Shown here: in pieces, positions 8,763-14,642 of the stretch
How positions within the stretch are numbered: the stretch's first letter is position 1
How the letters are laid out: each line of letters begins with the position of its first letter
Source: an uncultured Flavihumibacter sp.
GTDB taxonomy: Bacteria; Bacteroidota; Bacteroidia; Chitinophagales; Chitinophagaceae
Length of the DNA: 14,642 nt
Direction of reading: 5' to 3'
Assembly (NCBI GenBank): GCA_946481605.1
Contig: CAMLPA010000032.1
Location: forward strand, 1 to 14,642
Made by a program: the position numbers and the translations under genes
Notes under the pieces: generated by a model
Told to the model about the DNA's origin: nothing
Databases searched by the model: none
The model's input: only the letters and a program-made list of their open reading frames with translations

Positions 8763-10217
8763 ATGAAAAGAAGATCGTTTATCATCCGCTCCCTCTTACT
8801 TACCGGGGGCGTATTGCTCACAGGTTACCAGTTCGTTTCCGCCAACGTTAAAAAGGCGGTGAAAAAGAACCCGAAGTCTATTCTGAAGGAAAAGAAGCGG
8901 GTTAAAGGGAAAGTGGTGGGCAATGGAAAAGGCATTGCCGGCGTAGTAGTGAGCGATGGCTTCTCGGTGTTGAAAACGGATAAGAATGGCATGTTCGATT
9001 TTACCATGCACACCGATGCGCGTTTCGTATTTCTTTCCACGCCATCCGGCTACGAATTTCTTCAGAACAAAGGCATCACAAAACATTATGTTCCCGTAGG
9101 TGAAATAACGGATCAGGAAGTGGTTTTTTCACTGGAAAAACTACCGGTATCCGACGAAAAGCATTCCTTCCTCATCTGGGCTGATCCGCAAACCAAAACA
9201 AAAGCGGACGTTAAGAAGATGATGACCCAAACCGTTCCCGATGTCATCAAACTGAAAAATGAAATGCCTGCCGGAACACTGCTCCACGGCATTACCGTAG
9301 GCGATATTGTGTGGGATACCCTCGATATGTTTCCCGATTACGCAGGTGCCGTCGCTGAAATGGGCTTACCGTTCTTTCAATGTATGGGCAACCACGATAT
9401 GGACCTCGAAAAAGGAGGGGACGAAACTTCAGATGTTACGTTCAACCAACATTTCGGCCCCTCGCATTATTCGTTTAACCGCGGGAAAGTACACTATGTA
9501 GTATTGGATAACGTGCGTTACCTTGGAAAAGCGCGCGAATACGATGGCCATATTTCCAACCAGCAACTGGCCTGGCTGAAAAAAGATTTATCCTTCGTTC
9601 CCAAGGATCACCTGCTGGTATTGTGCGCCCATATTCCCATCCTGAAAGCCACGAAGAACAAGGAAATATTGCTGAACATCACGAAAGGGTATAAGATGCA
9701 CCTCATGACAGGACATACCCATATCAACCGGAACACCATAGAAAGAGGCGTTTTTGAACACAACCACGGCACTGTTTGCGGTCCTTGGTGGGTGGGAAGG
9801 ATTTGTGGCGATGGAACGCCCGGTGGATACGGCGTGTATGAAGTGGATGGAACGGAACTGAAGTGGTACTACAAATCTACCGGTATGCCAGCCGATCATC
9901 AACTGGAATTGAAAACACAGCAAAGCCAGTCCGGTGAAAAGGAATTGCTGGTAAACGTATGGAACCACGATCCGGAGTGGAAGGTAGAATACTGGCTGGA
10001 TAATACTTACAAGGGAATGCTGCGCCAGCAGGAAGGTATGGATCCGGAAACTGTTATGTTGTATCTTGGCAAAGAACTGCCGAAAACCCGGGGCTTCGTG
10101 GAACCCAATAAAACGGAACACCTCTTCACCGCCGCGCTTCCACAGAAAGCCGTCAGCGTGAAAGTGGTGGCCACCGACAGGTTCGGTAAAAAATATTCAG
10201 TGGAAAAAAAGGTTTAA
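8763..10217 (+). CDS. Exported calcineurin-like metallophosphoesterase (MetallophosN-Metallophos-MetallophosC)
   Basis: Two-metal phosphoesterase of 484 residues, most likely acting in the periplasm on a phosphomono- or diester; the substrate is unknown. The N-terminus MKRRSFIIRSLLLTGG has a twin-arginine pattern (RRSFI) before a hydrophobic stretch, suggesting Tat export of a folded, metal-loaded enzyme. Residues of about 46-125 form a transthyretin-like sandwich (RVKGKVVGNGKGIAGVVVSD) of MetallophosN type. The catalytic domain shows ADPQ (D141, Q143), GDIVWD (D181), GNHD (209-212), CAHIP (H290) and GHTHINRN (317-324). The first motif has Gln where most calcineurin-like enzymes have DxH; I recall DPQ as normal for this Bacteroidota subfamily. 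A region from about 335, starting at CGPWWVGRICGDGTPGGY, fits MetallophosC. It starts 139 bases after the terminator T-tract, first in a three-gene cluster. A nucleotidase-like or phosphodiesterase role are both possible. Confidence 0.9.
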   Translation: MKRRSFIIRSLLLTGGVLLTGYQFVSANVKKAVKKNPKSILKEKKRVKGKVVGNGKGIAGVVVSDGFSVLKTDKNGMFDFTMHTDARFVFLSTPSGYEFLQNKGITKHYVPVGEITDQEVVFSLEKLPVSDEKHSFLIWADPQTKTKADVKKMMTQTVPDVIKLKNEMPAGTLLHGITVGDIVWDTLDMFPDYAGAVAEMGLPFFQCMGNHDMDLEKGGDETSDVTFNQHFGPSHYSFNRGKVHYVVLDNVRYLGKAREYDGHISNQQLAWLKKDLSFVPKDHLLVLCAHIPILKATKNKEILLNITKGYKMHLMTGHTHINRNTIERGVFEHNHGTVCGPWWVGRICGDGTPGGYGVYEVDGTELKWYYKSTGMPADHQLELKTQQSQSGEKELLVNVWNHDPEWKVEYWLDNTYKGMLRQQEGMDPETVMLYLGKELPKTRGFVEPNKTEHLFTAALPQKAVSVKVVATDRFGKKYSVEKKV

Positions 10218-10222
10218 ATTTT

Positions 10223-10894
10223 ATGAAAAAGATTTGCTTCGCCCTCGCTACACTCGCTACTTTAAATGCAACTGCACAGGCCAAATGGGACAGTACCCAC
10301 CGGCCCGCCAACTTTGAATTGAAAGTGGCCCAGTTCAAGTCCTATCCCGATAGTAAAAAGGATATCGTGTTCCTGGGCAACAGTATTACCGATGGCTCCG
10401 ATTGGAATGAATTACTCAGTGAACCACGGGCAAAAAACAGGGGCATCAGCGGTGATATCACCTATGGTGTACTGGAAAGACTTGATGAAGTGATAGAAGG
10501 ACAACCCGCGAAAGTATTTATTTTAATAGGGGTAAACGATATATCCCGCAACATACCCGACAGTTGTATTATCGCCAATCACCGGAAAATGGTTGAACGC
10601 ATTAAGCAGGGAAGTCCACGCACGAAGATCTACCTGCAAACCATTCTGCCTGTGAATAATGATTTCACGAAGTTCCCCAACCACTACAATAAGGACGAAC
10701 ATATTGCCGCGGTGAACGCCGCCATGAAGGAACTGGCCGCCAGAGAAGGCGCCACACTGATCGACCTGAACACCGCGTTTCAAGACGAAAAAGGGAAACT
10801 GAAGAAAGAATTTACTTACGATGGATTGCACCTCACCGCAGCGGGATACCTGCACTGGAGAAATATCCTCAAAGCCGGAAACTACCTGAAATGA
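10223..10894 (+). CDS. Exported SGNH/GDSL-family esterase or lipase
   Basis: Secreted hydrolase of 223 residues, predicted to cleave acyl or acetyl esters. The signal peptide MKKICFALATLATLNATAQA is cut near residues 18-20. All four SGNH blocks are visible: block I FLGNSITDG with nucleophile S54, block II NRGISGD with oxyanion Gly G74, block III GVND with N105, and block V YDGLHLTAAGY with catalytic D200 and H203. Block I reads GNSI rather than GDSL, a common variant in this branch. The gene begins 5 bases after the phosphoesterase and overlaps the following GDPD gene by 4 bases (ATGA). That pairing suggests the two products act on the same molecule, for example deacylation before phosphodiester cleavage (inference). 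Relatives include lysophospholipases, PAF-acetylhydrolase-like enzymes and carbohydrate acetylesterases, and the sequence alone does not separate these. Confidence 0.92.
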   Translation: MKKICFALATLATLNATAQAKWDSTHRPANFELKVAQFKSYPDSKKDIVFLGNSITDGSDWNELLSEPRAKNRGISGDITYGVLERLDEVIEGQPAKVFILIGVNDISRNIPDSCIIANHRKMVERIKQGSPRTKIYLQTILPVNNDFTKFPNHYNKDEHIAAVNAAMKELAAREGATLIDLNTAFQDEKGKLKKEFTYDGLHLTAAGYLHWRNILKAGNYLK

Positions 10895-11805
10895 AAAATG
10901 TGCTTTTTGTTGGAACAGCCTTGTTCACTTCCGTTGTTGCGTGTAATACACCCAAAAACAGCGTGGTTTCCTCCGTTTCCTTCCCGTCTTTTTCTGCTGA
11001 AGGACACCGTGGCGCCAGAGGGCTGATGCCGGAAAATACCATCCCCGCCATGAAAAAAGCCATCGATATGGGCGTTACTACCCTGGAGATGGATGTGGTG
11101 ATTTCGAAGGATAAAAAAGTAGTGGTGTCGCACGATACCTACTTCCACCAGGATTTTTGTCTTACGCCCGAAGGGAAGACCATGACGAAAGAAGACGCGT
11201 TCTCCCGGGCCCTCTATGCCATGAACTACGACAGCATCACAAAATATGATGTAGGCTCGAAACCGCACCCCGGCTTTCCCCGCCAGGAGAAAATGAAGGT
11301 GCACAAACCTTTGCTGGAAGACCTGATTGCCGCATCAGAAAGTTATGCCGCAGAAAAAGGCCACGCGCCGCTCTGGTACAACATCGAAATCAAGACCCAG
11401 TCCGGAAAGGATGGAACGCACCACCCGTTGCCGGAGGAATTCACTGATCTGCTGGTGGCTGTCCTGAAAAAGAAAGGCATAGTAAACCGAACCGTGATTC
11501 AATCGTTCGATATCCGCACTATCCAGGTGGTGAACAGAAAATACCCGGGTATCAGAACGTCTTATCTCGTGGATGCGAAGGAGAAAAGAACCCTGAGCGA
11601 GCAGTTGAAAACACTGGGTTTCACGCCGTTTATTTACAGTCCCAATTACAAAATGGTAACGGCGGCGCTGGTAAAGGAATGCCACGCCTTAGGAATGAAG
11701 ATTATTCCATGGACGCCTAACACGTTGGAAGAAATCAGGCAGTTGAAGGCTTTGGGCGTAGATGGGATTATTACAGATTATCCGGATTTGTTTGGGGCAT
11801 TGTGA
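10891..11805 (+). CDS. Glycerophosphodiester phosphodiesterase lipoprotein (GlpQ/UgpQ type)
   Basis: Enzyme of 304 residues that hydrolyses glycerophosphodiesters (deacylated phospholipids) to sn-glycerol-3-phosphate and an alcohol. The leader MKNVLFVGTALFTSVVAC gives a lipidated Cys at residue 18, so it is anchored outside the cytoplasm. The GDPD TIM-barrel signature is complete: EGHRGARGLMPENTIPAM (H39, R40, E48, N49), LEMDVVIS (metal ligands E66 and D68), VVSHD (second catalytic His, H81), IEIKT (third acidic ligand), QSFD, IPWTPNT and GVDGIITDYPD at the C-terminus. The roughly 60-residue stretch between VVSHD and the IEIKT strand fits the GDPD insertion. Its product is exactly the substrate of the GlpT and GlpD encoded at the other end of the window, which links the clusters functionally. 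Translation is probably coupled to the SGNH gene through ATGA. A general polyol-phosphodiester specificity cannot be excluded. Confidence 0.95.
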   Translation: MKNVLFVGTALFTSVVACNTPKNSVVSSVSFPSFSAEGHRGARGLMPENTIPAMKKAIDMGVTTLEMDVVISKDKKVVVSHDTYFHQDFCLTPEGKTMTKEDAFSRALYAMNYDSITKYDVGSKPHPGFPRQEKMKVHKPLLEDLIAASESYAAEKGHAPLWYNIEIKTQSGKDGTHHPLPEEFTDLLVAVLKKKGIVNRTVIQSFDIRTIQVVNRKYPGIRTSYLVDAKEKRTLSEQLKTLGFTPFIYSPNYKMVTAALVKECHALGMKIIPWTPNTLEEIRQLKALGVDGIITDYPDLFGAL

Positions 11806-11810
11806 TTTTT

Positions 11811-11959
11811 TTTCACGCAAAGACGCAAAGGAGCAAGGACGCAAAGCGTTGTTTGTATTTGGCGCGGTTTAATTTTGGGTTTTATTTTTTCTCCGTCCAT
11901 TAGCAACTAGCCCAACAACCACTCCTTGCGTCCTTGCTCCTTTGCGTCTTCGCGTGAAA
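11811..11959. repeat. Long inverted repeat of ACGCAAAG octamers between convergent genes
   Basis: Arms 11811-11844 and 11926-11959 are 34 bases each and complementary except at one position (A at 11819 faces C at 11951). The spacer is 81 bases and includes a further inner match, GTTGTT 11848-11853 with AACAAC 11914-11919. The left arm is a tandem array with an 8-base period: ACGCAAAG (11815), ACGCAAAG (11823), GAGCAAGG (11831), ACGCAAAG (11839). The right arm carries the reverse complement. It fills almost the whole gap between the GDPD stop and the convergent aminopeptidase stop. The likely result in RNA is a long hairpin in either direction, protecting 3' ends or stopping converging polymerases. 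It is not a canonical intrinsic terminator: the T8 run (11806-11813) lies before the hairpin on the plus strand rather than after it. I recall similar CGCAAAG-type repeats as dispersed in Bacteroidota genomes; this cannot be checked here. Confidence 0.9.
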
Positions 11960-11974
11960 TACTTCTTTATACCA

Positions 11975-14470
11975 CTAAAACCCTTTCTTCCCCGCAATCT
12001 TCCCATTAATATAATCTATCTGCTCCTGAATAGCCGCCCCATTAGCACCGGCTTTCAGTTTCTCCTTCTTGGTAACGATTGTTTTCAGGTAACCGTTCAG
12101 CAGGTTCTTCACAAAATCCACCGATTCCGGTAACATGTCTCGGAAACCGATCACAGCATCCACACCTTTTTTCACCTTGGCAGTTTCGGAAATAGTGGCC
12201 AGGTAATCGCAGAAGCGGGGGGTAAGGTCGAATTTCTGTTGGTTAGGTGGCATTCCGGCATATGCTTTGGCCACGAAATCAAAATCTGCTGCAGTGCCGT
12301 ATTTGATGAAGATGTCGGATACCACGGCGGCCAGTTTGCCTTTCGCGTCGCCGCTTTGTTTTTTCGCTTCTTCTTTGGCTGCTTCCAGGTTCAGGAACTG
12401 CAATCCTTCCAGGGCTTCTCCGGCAACGGAGTAGGAGGAATCTTTCAGGGCTTTTCTGAACATGCCTTCGTATTCCGATTTTTTTAATCCGGCAAGAATT
12501 GAAAGGGCGGAAGCGCGGACAGGTGCGGATTTATCTTCCACCGCAAGTTTAAAGATATCCTGTTCGTAGGCTGCGGTATTCATCTTTTTCTCCTTCATTT
12601 CATCCAACACATATTTGCGGAGTCCGTAGAATGGATCTTTCAACGCTTTGACGAGCACTTCTTTCGATATATCAGAAGAGCGGTTCAGCAGGAAGTGATC
12701 GATGGCCTCTTTGCGGTCCATATAGTTTTTAGCGCTCATAAACTGGGCGCGGAAACCGGCATCACCTTTATTGTCTTTCTTTTCGCAGAGCAGCATTTTG
12801 TCGGCGTCCACGTTAATGTGTTCGGGCTTTGATTGGTAGCTGAAACTGAAGGTATCGGCTTTGGCGGAGAGGTTCACTTGGTAGCGTGTAGCCTTTCCTT
12901 TTTCATACACATCAATGGCGATGGGCAGGAAGAACAGTTTGTCTTTTTGTGTTTGCTGAACGATTACACTGGCTTTTTTAGCTGCGTCGTCGTGCACATA
13001 ACTGATGTCAAGTTTCGGGTGACCGGCACCAAAATACCATTGGTTAAAGAACCAGTTCAGGTCCTTGCCACTTACTTCTTCCATGGCCAGTCTCAATTGA
13101 TGGGCTTCGGCCGCTTTGAACTTGTTCGCGTTCAGGTAGGTGCTGAGTGAACGGAAAAACGCGCTGTCTCCTATATAATTGCGTAGCATGTGCAGGATGC
13201 GTCCGCCTTTGTTGTAGCTCACGGCATCGAACATGTCTTCTTTGTCGCGGTAGTAAAAGCGTACGAGGTCCTTTTGTTCGCTCTGGCTGAAGAGGTAGCC
13301 CGTCATATCTTCCAGGTTGTGGTCGTCGGCCTTGTCCTTACCGTATTTGTATTCATACCAGAGGTATTCGCTGTAGTTGGCGAACGATTCATTCACGGTG
13401 AGGTTGCTCCAGCTTTCGGCCGTTACAAGATCACCGAACCAGTGGTGAAAAAGTTCGTGGGCGATGGTGCTTTCCCAGCGGTTGCCATCCACCAGTTCTC
13501 TTCCGTTTTGTTGCGCGGATTCTCCGTGCAGGGTGGCTGTGGTATTTTCCATGGCGCCACTTACATAATCACGTGCAGTGATCTGCGCATATTTCACCCA
13601 GGGATATTCCACCCCAAGGACCCGTGAAAAAAACGCCATCATTTCGGGGGTATCACCGAATATCTTTTTGGCGAAGGGGGCGTATTCCGGCTCTACATAA
13701 TAGCTTACTTCTTTTCCTTTGTACACGTCCTTCACCACGGCATAATCACCTACCCCCATAAAGAAGAGGTAAGGCGCGTGGGGTTGCTCCATTTTCCAGG
13801 TATCGGTGCGGGTACCGTCGCTGTTCTTCTTCTGCGCAGCCAGTTTACCGTTGGAAAGCGTGATGAACTTTGCCGGAACGGTCATGGCTATCTCCTGTGT
13901 TGTTTTTTGATTGGGGCGGTCGATGGTGGGGCACCATACGCTGGTGGCTTCTGTTTCGCCTTGCGTCCATATCTGTGTGGGCTTGTCCTCTTTTCCTTCC
14001 GGATTGATGAAATACAGGCCTTTTGCATCCGTGATTGCCGCGCTGCCTTTCGTTTTGAATTCGTTTGGTTTCGCGGTGTACTCTATATATAAAGTGTAAT
14101 CTTCATTGCCTTTGTAAGCTTTGTCCAGTTGGATGGAAAGTTCCAGCCCGTCATATTCATACGTGGCTTTCTTTTTGCTGCTGCCTTTTACAATGCTTAC
14201 GGAATGGATGTCCATGCCTTTCGCGTCCAGCACAACTTTGTCGGAGGTATAAAAGTGGGGATGCAGGGTAATCCAGACTTTCCCCTTCATTTGACTGTTG
14301 GGGAAATCGAAACTGGCATCCAGTTTAGTGTGCACCAGGTCGTGCTCCAGCGTAGCGCTGGCACGGTACATTTTTTTCCAGGTATCGTTCTGTTGGTTTT
14401 CTTCAGGGCCCTGTGCTGTGGCGCAGAAAGAAGCTGCCAGGAGGGCGCAGATGATCGGTAATCGTCTCAT
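11975..14470 (-). CDS. M1-family zinc aminopeptidase with HEAT-like C-terminus, exported
   Basis: Gluzincin peptidase of 831 residues that removes N-terminal amino acids from peptides, probably in the periplasm. The signal peptide MRRLPIICALLAASFCATAQ is cut near residue 20. The N-terminal beta domain (about 40-240) precedes the substrate-binding GAMEN motif (305-309), the zinc motif HELFH (338-342) and the third ligand E361 in NESFANYSEY, 19 residues after H342. Y419 in VSYNKGGRILHMLR matches the transition-state tyrosine of the family. Residues of about 580-831 are mostly alpha-helical with repeated units (APVRASALSILAGL, SSYSVAGEALEGL), consistent with an armadillo/HEAT-like region that caps the active site in M1 enzymes. 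All catalytic residues are intact. It is convergent with the GDPD gene and appears monocistronic in this window. A link to the glycerophosphate genes is not supported. Confidence 0.95.
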   Translation of the reverse strand: MRRLPIICALLAASFCATAQGPEENQQNDTWKKMYRASATLEHDLVHTKLDASFDFPNSQMKGKVWITLHPHFYTSDKVVLDAKGMDIHSVSIVKGSSKKKATYEYDGLELSIQLDKAYKGNEDYTLYIEYTAKPNEFKTKGSAAITDAKGLYFINPEGKEDKPTQIWTQGETEATSVWCPTIDRPNQKTTQEIAMTVPAKFITLSNGKLAAQKKNSDGTRTDTWKMEQPHAPYLFFMGVGDYAVVKDVYKGKEVSYYVEPEYAPFAKKIFGDTPEMMAFFSRVLGVEYPWVKYAQITARDYVSGAMENTTATLHGESAQQNGRELVDGNRWESTIAHELFHHWFGDLVTAESWSNLTVNESFANYSEYLWYEYKYGKDKADDHNLEDMTGYLFSQSEQKDLVRFYYRDKEDMFDAVSYNKGGRILHMLRNYIGDSAFFRSLSTYLNANKFKAAEAHQLRLAMEEVSGKDLNWFFNQWYFGAGHPKLDISYVHDDAAKKASVIVQQTQKDKLFFLPIAIDVYEKGKATRYQVNLSAKADTFSFSYQSKPEHINVDADKMLLCEKKDNKGDAGFRAQFMSAKNYMDRKEAIDHFLLNRSSDISKEVLVKALKDPFYGLRKYVLDEMKEKKMNTAAYEQDIFKLAVEDKSAPVRASALSILAGLKKSEYEGMFRKALKDSSYSVAGEALEGLQFLNLEAAKEEAKKQSGDAKGKLAAVVSDIFIKYGTAADFDFVAKAYAGMPPNQQKFDLTPRFCDYLATISETAKVKKGVDAVIGFRDMLPESVDFVKNLLNGYLKTIVTKKEKLKAGANGAAIQEQIDYINGKIAGKKGF

Positions 14471-14554
14471 AATAATGCGTTAAAGTGCGCCGAATGTACT
14501 TAAAAATAGTCCACAAAACCTGCTGTAAATGTTAAATGGTAGCCGCATTTCAGA

Positions 14555-14562
14555 TAGCTTTG
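14555..14562 (+). promoter_or_regulatory. Bacteroidota-type -7 promoter element (TAnnTTTG)
   Basis: TAGCTTTG matches the TAnnTTTG -7 consensus of the Bacteroidota primary sigma factor exactly. It lies 33 bases upstream of the plus-strand start codon at 14596, giving a predicted 5' leader of about 25-30 bases. No clear TTTG or TTG -33 element sits about 20 bases further upstream; the region there reads TGTTAAATGG. The placement is good but the match rests on one short element, so this is moderate evidence only. Confidence 0.45.
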
Positions 14563-14595
14563 TGGTAATTTCACTGCGAACGAAGGAATTTTTAT

Positions 14596-14642
14596 ATGAA
14601 CAAACTCAACGGGATCATTCTTCTTACCGGGTTAACGTTGTC
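14596..14642 (+). CDS. Start of an exported protein gene (3' end outside window)
   Basis: Only 15 complete codons are visible, reading MNKLNGIILLTGLTL. A short basic n-region followed by a hydrophobic run looks like the beginning of a signal peptide or first membrane segment. A matching -7 element lies 33 bases upstream, and an A-rich stretch with AAGGAA (14583-14588) lies before the ATG. It is divergent from the aminopeptidase, with 125 bases between the two start codons. The product cannot be identified from this fragment. Confidence 0.45.
   Translation, partial: MNKLNGIILLTGLTL

Noticed and set aside
9588..10121. Minus-strand open frame of 177 codons within the metallophosphoesterase gene
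   Set aside because: Antisense to the intact catalytic and C-terminal domains; no domain, leader or start-site support.
11815..11846. Tandem octamers considered as a CRISPR or direct-repeat array
   Set aside because: The units are 8 bases long, directly adjacent with no spacers, and mirrored in an inverted copy; no cas genes are present.
11806..11974. Inverted repeat considered as an insertion sequence or complete MITE with target-site duplication
   Set aside because: No transposase and no matching direct repeats are visible flanking the arms. A mobile origin remains possible only if copies are found elsewhere.

Overview
The window reads as a chromosomal segment from a Bacteroidota bacterium, probably of the Chitinophagaceae or a close relative (inference). 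The grounds are an adjacent SusC/SusD outer-membrane pair, a DUF5689-type lipoprotein, a Bacteroidota-style metallophosphoesterase with MetallophosN-like and MetallophosC-like domains, a TAnnTTTG -7 promoter element, and no strong Shine-Dalgarno sequences at starts. All intact genes are full length. I see no tRNA, rRNA, CRISPR array, transposase or phage gene.

Layout. (1) 1-8575, plus strand: the 3' part of glpD (FAD-dependent glycerol-3-phosphate dehydrogenase), a 4-base overlap into glpT (glycerol-3-phosphate:phosphate antiporter), then a SusC-type TonB-dependent transporter, a SusD-type lipoprotein and a DUF5689-like lipoprotein. All gaps are 37 bases or less, so this looks like one operon. 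It ends at a clear intrinsic terminator hairpin (8588-8629). (2) 8763-11805, plus strand: a second tight cluster of three exported hydrolases: a calcineurin-like phosphoesterase with a Tat-like leader, an SGNH/GDSL esterase, and a glycerophosphodiester phosphodiesterase lipoprotein. The last two overlap by 4 bases (ATGA). (3) 11806-11974: a gap between convergent genes, almost filled by a 149-base inverted repeat whose 34-base arms are built from an octamer related to ACGCAAAG. (4) 11975-14470, minus strand: an M1-family zinc aminopeptidase with a HEAT-like C-terminal region. (5) 14471-14642: a divergent intergenic region with a good Bacteroidota -7 element, and the first codons of another exported protein on the plus strand.

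How the genes may work together (inference). The two plus-strand clusters form a coherent route for glycerophospho-compounds. SusC/SusD and the third lipoprotein would capture and import a ligand at the outer membrane. The SGNH esterase would remove acyl or acetyl groups, the GDPD would release sn-glycerol-3-phosphate from glycerophosphodiesters, and the metallophosphoesterase could remove other phosphate groups. GlpT would bring glycerol-3-phosphate into the cytoplasm in exchange for phosphate, and GlpD would oxidise it to dihydroxyacetone phosphate. This resembles a polysaccharide utilisation locus with the glycosidases replaced by phosphodiester and ester hydrolases. The SusCD cargo is not shown by the sequence. 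The M1 aminopeptidase on the other strand is probably unrelated.
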